A stretch of DNA of 64,000 nucleotides. Origin: Rostrohypoxylon terebratum. Its lineage: Eukaryota; Ascomycota; Sordariomycetes; Xylariales; Hypoxylaceae. Of this stretch, positions 36,578 to 47,349 are shown in pieces. The notes beneath the pieces are model-generated. The model was not told the DNA's origin. It worked only from the letters and a program-made list of their open reading frames with translations, and made no database searches. The stretch lies in the NCBI GenBank assembly GCA_022497145.1, contig MU385922.1, positions 62,001-126,000 on the forward strand. Direction: 5' to 3'. The position numbers and the translations under genes are program-made. The number at the start of each line of letters is the position of its first letter. Position 1 is the stretch's first letter.

Positions 36578-37425
36578 ATGGCCTCCCGCTTGGCTACCCG
36601 TGCCGTCGGTAAGTTGCATCATGCAATTCATAATATCAATTGAGTTACTGAAAGCTCATCGCGAATTGTAGGGGCCGTCCGTCTGCGACCGTCGATTGTT
36701 TCGCGAGCTCTTCCCGCAGTCACTATCTCTTCTACTACAACACGACCAGCCTCCAACGTTCCCGAGCCTAAGGTGAAGGCGCAATCCATCATCGACTCTC
36801 TGCCCGGCAGCTCGCTCGTTTCCAAGACCGCTATCCTCTCCTCCGCTGCCGGTCTCTCCATCTACGCCATCAGCAACGAGTACTATGTCGTGAACGAGGA
36901 GACTGTGGTCGCCTTCTGTCTCCTCAGCGTCTGGGCCGCTCTCATCAAGTTCGGTGGCCCCATGTACAGCGAATGGGCCGACGCTCAGAACGCGAGGATA
37001 AAGAACATCCTGAACTCCGCGCGCGCCGACCACACCCAGGCCGTTAAGAACCGCATCGAGAACGTCCAGCAGATGAGCAGCGTCGTCGACATCACCAAGT
37101 CTCTTTTCGAGGTTTCCAAGGAGACCGCCAAGCTCGAGGCCCAGGCCTACGAGCTCGAGCAGACCACTGCCCTAGCGCACGAGGCCAAGACCGTGTTGGA
37201 TTCGTGGGTGAGATACGAGGGTCAGGTTAAGCAGCGCCAGCAGAAGGAATTGGCCGAGAGCATCATCGCCAAGGTCAAGAAGGAGCTCGAAAGCCCCAAG
37301 GCCCTCGCCCAGATCCTGCAACAGAGCGTCGCTGACGTAGAGAGTAAGCCACAATTATGTGCCAATTTTTCGAACCAAAATAGCTAACAAAACTCCCAGG
37401 AATTGTATCTCAAAAGACCCAATAG
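36578..37425 (+). CDS. atp4: ATP synthase subunit 4 (F0 subunit b), mitochondrial
   Basis: Exons 36578-36608, 36672-37343 and 37400-37425, giving 242 residues; phases match. The N-terminus is Arg/Ser-rich without acids (MASRLATRAVGAVRLRPSIVSR), a typical mitochondrial presequence. Two hydrophobic segments follow (TAILSSAAGLSIYAISN, VVAFCLLSVWAALIKFG). The long amphipathic helix (KNILNSARADHTQAVKNRIE onward) forms the peripheral stalk, and the protein ends VERIVSQKTQ. It is the b subunit that holds the F1 head static against rotor torque. The terminal exon codes for only eight residues after the split codon. It is convergent with the UBE3D-like gene. Confidence 0.95.
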
Positions 37426-37828
37426 ACAAGACACTTTAGACAGATACTCCATGGCGCTTGAGAATTATTCCCTTTGTGCCCTCTACCTGTGTTTATAAAC
37501 ACCCTGTGCATTAGTCAAAAAGAAACCTATTCTTAAAATATCAGCCTTGCGGTCCATTGTGATTCCAAATGTTGCTATTACTGGGGGCGACTTTTGCCAT
37601 TATTATTAACCTTGCATGGCGGCGTGGTGGTGATGGGCAAAAGGGTTGGATAGGAATATTCCAATGAAAATGAAGAGCCAAAACATTACCATTGAATTTC
37701 TACTTGAAGTGACTTTTAGATGAATCTAATTTTCGCGCATATAGCTTACAGCTACCTAGTGATATGGATCTATATATCTTGACTCATGGTAACTTTTTAA
37801 ATTGACTTTTCTATCTGACGAAGTTATC
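37426..37828. other. Convergent 3' flanks
   Basis: Lies between the ATP4 stop codon and the stop codon of the UBE3D-like gene. It is AT-rich and should hold both terminators. Nothing else was seen. Confidence 0.5.
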
Positions 37829-39445
37829 CTAGGAGCCTTTACCATCCCACTTCTCCAGAAGACCAACTTTCCATCCCTTGAGCTGGCCGTCCTTTGGAGG
37901 CGATAAGCTATTGCTGCTAACGAGGATACCAATAACCTTTTGGATCGTATCAGCTGGTAGAGTAATGTCTTGCACATCCGATGTCATAGAGTCTAGGAGT
38001 TTGTCTGCTTCATCTTGGCTAACCATTCGATAAAATACTTTCACTGCCTTGACGGGCGACCTCGCTTCTTTTGTTGACGAGAAAGTAATATTGCTGTTGA
38101 AGACCCAGATATGCAGTAGAGAAAGCGCCTTTCTTCTATCTTCTTCCGACATGCCCTTAACTGACTGTCCTTGCGGTCTCATCGGCAACATAATAGACTT
38201 TGAACAGCCTGTGCGGGCCATCGTTGCTAAAAGCATAGCACTGATGCAGTGTGAAAGGGTGGGAGAGATATCAATATCTCGTTGAATCTGCTCATTTACA
38301 TGAACTTGCCATTTAAACAAGGAGATGGAGGAATCCTGGACATTCAACACTCCTAGTTGAGTCTTACAAGAGTTGCATAAAATTGGCAGGCTCTCGATCG
38401 ACGGAAGCTGTGATGCTCCGTTCTTAGATACCTCGGCTTGGCCTTCTAGTTTCTCAGGTAGGTCTGATGAAGACGAGCCTTTTATTATCTACGAAAATTT
38501 GCATTAGCAAAACTTACAAGATAGATAAATAAATCCTGAACATCGAATTGACCAGAGCGTTGGTGTGTAGAACAATGTACCTCTAGATAATCCCAAAATT
38601 TCCACATCCAAGGAAATTCTTAGTGAAAGACAGAGGAATCTTCAAGTATACGGATGCCGATCCCACAGCTGGAGCTTAGGGTTCAGCGCCCGCATACTTT
38701 GATAGAAGATGGAATCAGTCTAGGGTATGAGTATCGGTGACCATACCACTGATTTGCTCAAACGCAGGTCTGGCCACTTTCTATATACCCATTTTTAAAG
38801 GTAATGGAAAACACTTACGCTAGATGCAGATACATCCGTCTCCGACAGTAGGAACGAAGTGAGATCTACAAACCCGACACTGTCTTGTGCCGATATTCTA
38901 GAACTTGCGCCATATCCTTTGGACGTGAGGTTCTCGTCGTGGTCATGGCTATGACCGTGTCCATGGTCATGTGGTTTGTGACAATGCCAGAATTCCATCA
39001 TTTCGGCCCAGTTCTCGCTTGGAAGGTCTTTCCATACTTTGATGGTGCCAGGCTCAACAATGACAGCACGGCAAGTCCTGCAGGTGACAGGCGACTCTGA
39101 TTGGAGGTCATTTGCAGACCACGGGATGGTCTGGAACTCCGGCGTAGATACGACATGCTGCTCTGGAGTCGTCGCTAGAGGCAACCGCCAGGAAAGGTAC
39201 TGCGCGCCTACCTCATGTAGTTGTGGTAATTTTTGCTCCCGGGGTGGGTTAGAAACACGGACTTGTCCCGGGAGACGGACCGACGCCTTTACGCCATTGT
39301 GATGGATTGTGAAGACTAAGCTGTCTGATGAGATGACGGCGCTAGTTGTTTCTAGACTTGGGGTAGGCAACAAGCATACAGCGGATACTTGACGTATATT
39401 GGATAGAAGCTCGGAATAGATCAGGATTGACTGTGACGCATTCAT
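37829..39445 (-). CDS. UBE3D-like HECT-type E3 ubiquitin ligase (E2-binding protein)
   Basis: Preferred exons on the minus strand: 39445-38819 and 38488-37829, giving 428 residues with phase 0 at the junction. The start MNASQSILIYSELLSNIRQVS matches the family's beginning; an upstream in-frame ATG at 39559 would add 38 residues. The signature KVWKDLPSENWAEMMEFWHCH of the HECT_2/UBE3D family is present, followed by a His/Asp-rich stretch (HDHGHGHSHDHD). Further on are SVGFVDLTSFLLSE, a Cys pair (LCNSCKTQLG), and SSISLFKWQVHV. UBE3D binds E2 enzymes such as UBE2C in animals; catalysis in fungi is inferred. The 330-nt intron is long for this window and may hide a small exon, but direct joining keeps frame and fits the domain order. 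Confidence 0.78.
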
Positions 39446-39955
39446 GTTGCAGCTTAGAAATTTGTTGAGGACGCCTCGGCTGGTTCTGGCGTGATTGATA
39501 CCGATATAAGTAATTTTTAGGACTTTGGAAGATGCACAGACCAGGGTGGAGAGTTTCACCTATCTAGTTAAAGCATATATGCTCTAATCGCAATATCCCT
39601 CCAATTTTCGGAATTAAGTTCGGCTTCCAGGAACATTATATTTCTCTCTTTTACTTTCTATAATCGGTTCTCTATGGGACCGCAAAATATCCATATATAT
39701 ACAAGATATTATGATTTCAAGAGACTAATTCTCGTGTTCCCGGTCATATCAACACCACCAACACTGCGCAGTTACATAATCACTAAATTCGGTATAATGA
39801 TATCCCCAATCAAGAGCATCTCATTAAATGCATGCATCTAATAAGAAATGCCGTTTTACAGATCACACAGAATTCTTGTTGCTACGTCATTTCTATTTCC
39901 GCCTCTTGATCATCGAAACAGCAATTAATTTTGATGCTTTGATGTGAGGATCGAT
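39446..39955. promoter_or_regulatory. Divergent promoter region
   Basis: Separates the start codons of the UBE3D-like gene and the questin-oxidase-like gene. It is AT-rich with TATATATA near 39694. No clear binding site. Confidence 0.4.
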
Positions 39956-41295
39956 ATGGCTTCAATATTATCTTACGTTCCCATCGTGAACCGGCTCGTC
40001 CCTAGCAGCAGCCAAACCCGGACGATTGACATCCCACCTGTTGAGGTTCACAATGTGGAGACAGCACCTGAGAAACGACCCAGGACACTCAAACACCTGT
40101 TGAAGGCGAATCATGTAAACCACTCCATCATCTACCACAACCTGGAGTTCCATAATCATATGCCACATATCCTCGGCTCTGCTTATCTTCTTGGAGCACA
40201 AGTTGACCACCTTCATAAAATCTACGATGTGGAAGCTCAAGAACTCGAAGCCTGGACACCATCTCCGGCTGAAATAACCGAGGATGACTGGAGGGACTTT
40301 CTTGGAAACCCAGAATACCAGCGAGCCTACGTCGACTTCTTCGAAGACGCACTGGTGTTGAGGCATAACTACCAGTGGAGAGATGTCGTGAAAGAATATA
40401 TATATGAAGGAAACGAACCGTTGATCAACGGTCTTTTCAGTGGTCGTATGTTCAACCCATGGAAAGCACTAACTGTTCCCAAGTTAACTAACACGTATAA
40501 GTCGGTCACCCTCTCATTCACCTAGGATATGCTTATGAGTTGGATAACCGCGAAATTGCCATGGAAGCTGTTGGAATGGCTGCCACGCAGTATGATTTCC
40601 TCCATAAGTATATCGATGACCCTTCGTATTCGAAGCCCTCTCCGATCAAGTCATCTTCGCCATTGGAACTATTCCACAAGTTGGCAAGTGACAAGCGCCT
40701 GAATGGGGCGTTCAAGAGCTCCGGACCTGAGAATATCGCGCCACTATTCCACAATCATGAGGAAGTTGTGTTGGAGTATTGGAACGCATGGAGTCTTGAT
40801 GACCCAGTGAAAGACTTCCAATTATCTCAGGAAGCCGCGGTTGCTGCCGTGATCGCAACAGTCCCGAACGGGACTCACTCATACAACTTCTACACTTGTC
40901 ATATACTCACAACAAGTCATGCCGTCAGAATCCTGCTCCCGTTCATACCACCAGAGCATCGCATCAACTTAGTCAGGGCATGGTGGTTGTTCGCAATTGC
41001 TGTCTATATTGCTGTGCTTCGCCCGAAGATCGATCCTGACTATATCGGGGATGGTGGCCAGACGCAATGGGACTACGTGGAAAATAAGGCATTGAACGGT
41101 TCATATGCTACTGACGCTCACTTCGTTAAAGGTAAGGCTGCTTGTCAACCCTAAAGTAGATTTCGCATACGCTAACTTACTATAGTCGTCCGTGCAATCA
41201 AGGAAGCGGCCCGGACTTGGGGAGACGTACACAACCGGTATTTGAATTCCGCGATACGATTCGTCGATGATTTCCAAGGCTGGGTATTTTCCTAA
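39956..41295 (+). CDS. Questin-oxidase-like protein (DUF4243 family)
   Basis: Exons 39956-40445, 40502-41131 and 41186-41295, giving 409 residues with consistent phases. Family features are HSIIYHNLEFHNHMPHILGSAYLLGA, GLGHPLIHLGYAYEL, and the mid-section HSYNFYTCHILTTSHAVRILLP. There is no nucleotide-binding Rossmann motif, as expected for this fold. Members include GedK (questin oxidase, Baeyer-Villiger-type ring cleavage in geodin synthesis) and AflY of the aflatoxin pathway. Many fungal relatives lie outside clusters and have no known substrate. No polyketide synthase or other biosynthetic gene lies nearby, so a role in a local cluster is not supported. His-rich motifs may form the active site (inference). 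Confidence 0.85.
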
Positions 41296-41987
41296 AACCG
41301 GACAAACGGTAGGCATGATGGTATGTCCCGATTTCTGATTTCATGAATTATGATACAATTAAGCCAAAAGTGAATGATCTCTTGGTGGTGGATAGGTAGG
41401 ACCTGGTAGGTATTGGCTCGGAGGCTTCACAGGGACTTCGCAGGTGGCGCTTAAGGATTGTGTAACAGAATGACCTGGAAAGGGAAAAAAATTGAGAGTT
41501 TAAAATTGCCGAATCAAACACCAATAAATTCAAATAATTAAATCTCACTTTTGAAATGGTATAAACTCGACTGAGATAAATACTTATCAGTACATGGACT
41601 TGATATAGGTAGGTAAGTTTAATAATTACCTAAGATCACATGATGTCGCATCCTAAGTTATGGTGGGTTGGGACCCCAAGGACGCGCCCTAGATACCCCC
41701 CAGGACCTGTGCCGCGAGTCCGCGACGAACGAAGGTTCCATTAGATTGGGTATGACGGAAAGCACGTAAATTCGACATATCAGCCGCACTTTCTGTTTTC
41801 TTTTGAGGAATAATAGATACAATAGATACTTCCCTTTTGATTTTCTCTAATGGACTTTTTACTCCTAGATTCAACTTCACTCCCACTGCAGGGTTAACTG
41901 AAAATTTCTCTCGTTTCTCCAACCAATTGGAACAATTACATCACAATTGCTAGCAGATGCCGTGCCTCCGTTTTTACCCTTATCGTC
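41296..41987. other. Intergenic, upstream of RAD17
   Basis: AT-rich, with a TAGGTAGGTAAG word near 41608. Nothing else was recognised. The last 100 bases are the presumed RAD17 leader. Confidence 0.5.
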
Positions 41988-44678
41988 ATGGCGCCGCCCA
42001 CGAAGCGTCGAAGACGGAATATCGTCCAGGCTTCTTCGGACGATGAAGACGAAACGAAGCCAAAGACCAACGTCCTCAGTCAATACCTATTCCCCTCGCC
42101 CGAAAAACGAAGCAGCACCGCAGAGATCTCTCGGGCCACACCTACTTCACCGAGTCCTGTGAGAAAACAGTCTCGTCCCTTAGCCTCTCAACCCCCGAAG
42201 CCGAAATCGACGTCGAAATCTCTTCAACCAAGCAACAATGGGGTCAAAAGTGCCAGCACGAGTCCCGAAAAACCGAAGACCCGGTCTTTCACGAAGGGTA
42301 AACGGGGAGAAAAAGACAAGAGTGCGGATCTAGTGGCCATGTTTTCTAGACAGGCACAGCGAGCGCCGACAATATCACCGACTAAGAGAGATGACATTAT
42401 GAACGATCCAATATCCGACGACGACGACGACGACGACAATTTAGGGGAGCATATAGCCGCGAGCAGTAGCCGAGTTGGCCAAAACGCCCGCAAGCGCTTT
42501 CGAGACTCGTCCCAACCTAGCCAACCAGCTAGTGGTCCAGTTCTCGTTTCCAGCCAGAAATTTCTTAAACCACCTCGGCCTCAGCAAAGTCTTGTCGCAA
42601 GCGATGAACAGCGACCGTGGTCCGAACGATTCGCGCCCGTAAACCTCGAAGAACTCGCCGTCCACAAAAAGAAGGTGGCAGATGTTCGCCGATGGCTTGA
42701 AGATGTTATGGCTGGTCGAATGCGCCAAAGATTATTGATTTTAAAAGGCGCCGCGGGAACCGGGAAGACGACCACAGTTCAACTCCTCGCTAAGGATATG
42801 CGCTGCGAACTTCTCGAATGGAGAAATCCAGTTGGTTCGCTAGGCGCAAATCAGGGGTTTCAATCAGCTTCCGCGCAGTTCGAAGAGTTTATGGGAAGAG
42901 GTGGGAAATTTGGGCAGTTAGATATTGATTTTGACTCGACTCCCTCGAGTTCGAATCTCCTCAAGAACAATCTTAATGAAAATACGAGGAAGATAATCCT
43001 CATTGAAGAATTTCCAAATACTTTTACCCGTTCATCGACGGCGTTAACCTCTTTCCGAAATACTATACTACGATACCTAGCTACAAACACGCCATCTCTT
43101 GCTACTTTTGGCCGCCAAACATCCTCAGAACCCATCACTCCTGTCGTCATGGTCATATCTGAAACTCTCCTTACTACCACATCAGCATCCGCAGACAGCT
43201 TCACTGCCCATCGGCTACTAGGACCTGAAATCACTCGACATCCGGGCTGCTGCATTATAGAATTTAATGCTATCGCGCCTACTCTTCTTTCAAGCGCTCT
43301 TGAATTAATTGTACAAAAGGAAGCCCGGAAGTCGGGTCGACGCCGCACTCCTGGCCCACAGGTTTTGAAAAGACTAGGAGAAATAGGGGATATAAGGAGT
43401 GCGGTCTCTTCACTCGAATTTCTATGTCTCAAAGGTGATACGGGAGATTGGGGTTCTAAAGTTACATTCACAAAACCCAAACGCGGAACGAAAAACGAAG
43501 TTTCCCTAACCCAAGGCGAAATAGAAACTCTCCAGCTTGTCTCGCAAAGAGAAGCTAGTTTGGGTATATTCCATGCTGTTGGGAAGGTTGTATACAACAA
43601 AAGAGATGAGAGACCAATGAGCCAGCAAACACCTGAAGGACAAGCTGAAATGCTACCTAGCTTCATGTCTCATCTTTCGAGGCCGAAGCGGTCCGAGGTA
43701 TCCGTCGATAGTCTCATCGACGAGACTGGCACGGATACACATACTTTTATCTCAGCGCTTCACGAGAACTATGTGTTATCATGCGAAGCGACCGGGCCAT
43801 CCGATCCAAACTCTTCACTCGACTATATTACTAATTGTATCGAGAACCTATCTGATAGCGATATACTTTCCCCGTCGTGGGATTCATTTTTCCGCGGGCA
43901 AGGATCCGGTACATCGGTATTTTCGGGTCGAGATTCAGCGAGTCACGTATTACGACAGGACGAGATTACATTTCAGGTCGCAACAAGGGGGCTTTTATTC
44001 TCCCTTCCTAATCCGGTGAAGCGCATGTCGAAAAGCCACGGGCGCGGTGGCGGCGACGCTTACAAGATGTTCTATCCTACAAGTCTCAAGTTGTGGCGAG
44101 AGAAAGAGGAATTGGAAGGCGTCGTAGATCATTGGGCTTCTAAATTACTTAAAGGGGATGAAGCGGGCCAGAACCTTACACAAGGCGCTTCTGCATTCAG
44201 ACGGCCAAAGTCGGCGTCCGGCAGCGGAGAATGGATCAATAAACACCAGACTCTGCGGCGGAATAATAGCCAAGCCAAGCAAGCTGATCCCAGTCAAGAG
44301 CAACCAGCGCCATTACTTTTCCTAGGGAATTCGGCTCGTAGGGAGCTACTCCTCGAGCGGTTACCGTACATGGCGCACATAGCTCGTGGTCGCAGAAGCT
44401 CGGTAGGCTTAGCTCGGATGAGGGAAATCGAAAAGGTGACATCGTTTTCTGGAATCGGAGATGTGGCTGCAGACGAAGATGCACTCGACGGCGAGGATAA
44501 TGCGGAACTAAACGTCGAGGCGTGGGCTACAGATAAACCTACCGAAGAAGGTTCGCCGAGGAAGAAAAGAATAGTGGGAATCGGTTTCCGGCAAAAGAAG
44601 GATGCGGATATCGGTTCGACGAGTGCGGTCCCGGCAATGCAGAAGCTGGTACTTAGCGATGACGATATTGAGGACTGA
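41988..44678 (+). CDS. rad17: Checkpoint clamp loader subunit RAD17/Rad24
   Basis: Intronless, 896 residues. A basic, Ser/Pro-rich N-terminus with a poly-Asp run (residues 144-150) precedes the clamp-loader ATPase: WSERFAPVNLEELAVHKKKV, Walker A GAAGTGKTT at 254-262, and Walker B region KIILIEEFPN. The RFC-like helical part RLGEIGDIRSAVSSLEFLC follows. The last 300 residues are less conserved and end in an acidic tail. Rad17 replaces Rfc1 in a complex with Rfc2-5 and loads the 9-1-1 clamp at damaged DNA to activate the ATR/Mec1 checkpoint. The N-terminal motif NVLSQYLFPSPEKR may be a regulatory or PCNA-like contact, which is a guess. The Kozak context (GTCATGG) and lack of upstream frame support the start. 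Confidence 0.94.
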   Translation: MAPPTKRRRRNIVQASSDDEDETKPKTNVLSQYLFPSPEKRSSTAEISRATPTSPSPVRKQSRPLASQPPKPKSTSKSLQPSNNGVKSASTSPEKPKTRSFTKGKRGEKDKSADLVAMFSRQAQRAPTISPTKRDDIMNDPISDDDDDDDNLGEHIAASSSRVGQNARKRFRDSSQPSQPASGPVLVSSQKFLKPPRPQQSLVASDEQRPWSERFAPVNLEELAVHKKKVADVRRWLEDVMAGRMRQRLLILKGAAGTGKTTTVQLLAKDMRCELLEWRNPVGSLGANQGFQSASAQFEEFMGRGGKFGQLDIDFDSTPSSSNLLKNNLNENTRKIILIEEFPNTFTRSSTALTSFRNTILRYLATNTPSLATFGRQTSSEPITPVVMVISETLLTTTSASADSFTAHRLLGPEITRHPGCCIIEFNAIAPTLLSSALELIVQKEARKSGRRRTPGPQVLKRLGEIGDIRSAVSSLEFLCLKGDTGDWGSKVTFTKPKRGTKNEVSLTQGEIETLQLVSQREASLGIFHAVGKVVYNKRDERPMSQQTPEGQAEMLPSFMSHLSRPKRSEVSVDSLIDETGTDTHTFISALHENYVLSCEATGPSDPNSSLDYITNCIENLSDSDILSPSWDSFFRGQGSGTSVFSGRDSASHVLRQDEITFQVATRGLLFSLPNPVKRMSKSHGRGGGDAYKMFYPTSLKLWREKEELEGVVDHWASKLLKGDEAGQNLTQGASAFRRPKSASGSGEWINKHQTLRRNNSQAKQADPSQEQPAPLLFLGNSARRELLLERLPYMAHIARGRRSSVGLARMREIEKVTSFSGIGDVAADEDALDGEDNAELNVEAWATDKPTEEGSPRKKRIVGIGFRQKKDADIGSTSAVPAMQKLVLSDDDIED

Positions 44679-46601
44679 TCCGTCGCTGGGACACTACATG
44701 CGCTACACTAAGGGTTGCTTGCCGCTAAGAAGGTGTGCAGTGTATTATATAAATGAAGAGAGAAACAATAATAGGTCCTTTGCTACCGAATTATGGGGAA
44801 TCATCTGATGTCTGGAAAGGAATCTGGGATTGTGGCTTTCTCGCGGGTTAGCTTAGGCGGTATGATGGAATGGCGTTTTGCATTTTTGGGGGAACCGTGT
44901 GACGATAATATGTAGGCTAGGTAGGTTTGGTACAGCGCGCATACGGCTACTTCTGTCGCTGCCGGTGAAAATGTAAGAGGGAAGAGGATAAAATCAACCA
45001 ACGGATAACGATTCTCTTTGCAGCGTCGTATGGGAAGTGCATAAATCGTAGGTATTTCACGAGTCATGTATAGTTGTATAGTAGGTGTGTCTAGGGAGTC
45101 AGAAATCAGGGGAAGATTACCTACCTAGGTCCTAGGACCTAGGTAGTTGGTAGCGGAAACTTTCCATGGCTGGAACCACATGCATGCAGCAAACTGGCGG
45201 CTTCCACCAAATCCCACAGAGTCGGTTAACGTTTCTAGCATGTAACCAGGTATTCTCCATAAGGAGGCTTTATTGGGATCGTGGTGCTCGAAATGACTGA
45301 TACAGTGTAGATCTCCCGATGGAAGGGCTTGCTGAATGCGGACTATCCGCACCTAAACGAGGCGGCTTTTATTGGCCGCACACCCGGGTCGGTCGTATTT
45401 CGTATTGCTCGTTTTTTGTCAAAGCAGCTAACCGGCGGCGCCCCCCCTACCCCCCCTTTTTTTTCTTCTCTTCCCTCTTCCCGTCCAGCTAAGCGCGTCA
45501 ACGCCGCGCCATCTTCTATAACCTGTCGGGACCGAATAAACCGAAGCGAAGCGGATAGGGGATACCGAGAAGAGGAGGAAGCTCGATATATGCTGTACGC
45601 TTTGATGTGTCGGCGTCTGGGTAGTATTGGGAGGAAGCTAGTGGTGTATCAGAGCAGGTTTATGGCTTTATCGTCCTCCTTCCCGGCTTCGAGAGGAGTC
45701 GCTCTAGTAGTAAGCGAGGGAACCACGTTAAGGTGGAAACGGATAGTGACTCGGATGTGATCTTGGGGATTTGGCCTGTAGGACGAAGCCGTGCCGTTGC
45801 GGCGCTAAGGCCTCGATCCGTGAAGCGCAGGATACCTGCAGCATCGAGTACTAGTATAAAACGACACCGTCTTTTGACGCCACCGCACGCCGGGCTTACG
45901 TAGGGCCAAGACGTGATGTCTCGCATGCGAATAGAATGCCTCCAGTGGTATATGCAATATCGTCTCTTCGGTAATGCACTTGTGCTCCATGCATACAGAC
46001 GCCATCAACTCAGCCGTAGAACTCGTGATGTCTTACACAAAACCAACAAGACGGTAACGGGTCGTATTCAGCCTTTTCCAATGCCAATGAGCTTATACGT
46101 AGCTATGGAAGTACCCGATTCAGGCTCGGCATTTCAAATTTGTTGACAGATGAGTCTAGAGTGGTGATTGCTGAGTCTTATCTATATAGTAGAGTGATAA
46201 TTCCTGTCGTAGTAGATATGGGGTTTATATCTATCTAAGCTACTACCTATGCTAGTTCCATTCAGCTTGCAATGCCCCTTTGTGGGCTCTTAAGCTTAGC
46301 GTAAACTGAACCTCAATACCTTTCTTCTCTATTTCCACGATATTGCCGAGGTCCACTCGAACGATTATCTGCCACGAGTTCGAGTTGAAGCCCGACGCTA
46401 GGAATCGGGGATTCAATGATAAAGAGGAGAGATACCTATTCTCGCCCTCAGGCCGAGCCTCTTGCTAGAAGAAACATTACCTATATAACTAGCTACTCTC
46501 TCCGAATATCAATGTCAACCTGGTTCTGGTCCTGCTGAAACGTGGTATCTCCTCACCACCATAGGAGAAGCGGAAAAGTGAAGCCAAAGTATTGGCGGGA
46601 A
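44679..46601. other. Intergenic with CCTAGG palindrome cluster
   Basis: Carries a dense ACCTAGGTCCTAGGACCTAGGT block near 45123-45144 (three CCTAGG copies). A polypyrimidine tract near 45445-45480 lies further on. No coding frame was accepted. Confidence 0.5.
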
Positions 46602-47349
46602 ATGACATCTAACCCGTCTACGCCCAGACCTAGACCACAGACAAGAGCAACAGAAGGTACCAGGCCAGAAGCTCCGGAACAAAACAATACTCGCACAACA
46701 CGACCAAATACTCCCAACTCTAACCCTCCTTCTTTATCATCATCCCCAATGTCTCGGACTTCTTCTACTATCTCAGTTCCGCCCATCATAACCGCCATCA
46801 CCACCGACAATAACCACAGCAGCAATGACAATGACGCCGGCGATACGCTTTCAGGTCAGTAACCTAGCCACCTTCCGTATCCATATCCCAGCTCTCCTTG
46901 CCCGGGTCTTTTCAACACTCAACCTTTAAGCCTTGAGGTGTATATTTCATCAGCCATCACCCACCTAAACACCACACTTTCATACCTCTATACCAGTCAC
47001 GCGCAAAACAAATAACTAACTCAACCCCCCCCATCCAGCCCCAAGCACCCCCCGAACCCGGCTCTTCCAAGAGAACTTCCTAGCCCTGCTCACCCTGCTC
47101 CCAGCGCAGCGGTACTCGCCCACTCCGCCCTCTCCTACCACATCCCCCGGCTCATCCCGTCGCAACTCAACCTCCGCCTCCGCCTCCGATATCCCCGGTC
47201 CAAACCACCGCCAACAAGAGCCAAGAGCGGGAACCAGCACCCCCGAGCCCCGAACCCGGACCCGGACCCGAACCCGGCCACGGAACCGGGCCGGAGCCCG
47301 ACGACGGGGCGGCAGACAGAACCCCAACGGTGGATCCTCCACGCGTTAG
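46602..47349 (+). CDS. Small Ser/Thr/Pro/Arg-rich protein of unknown function
   Basis: Exons 46602-46854 and 47039-47349, giving 187 residues; the 184-nt intron has CTAAC followed by a C-rich tract and CAG, and the phases match. The first exon is Ser/Thr/Pro/Asn-rich and looks disordered. The second opens with the only segment with folded character (STPRTRLFQENFLALLTLLP), then becomes Ser/Pro-rich and ends in Arg/Thr alternation plus RRRGGR. The reading frame across the splice stays open for 300 nt in GC-rich DNA, the main support. I do not recognise a family. The arginine tail suggests nucleic-acid or membrane-phosphate contact (inference). It could be a chance frame. Confidence 0.5.

Noticed and set aside
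39956..41295. Secondary-metabolite gene cluster
   Set aside because: No polyketide synthase, peptide synthetase, terpene synthase, P450 or transporter is found near the questin-oxidase-like gene.
42860..43666. Minus-strand frame of 268 codons
   Set aside because: Antisense to RAD17, with no recognisable domain.
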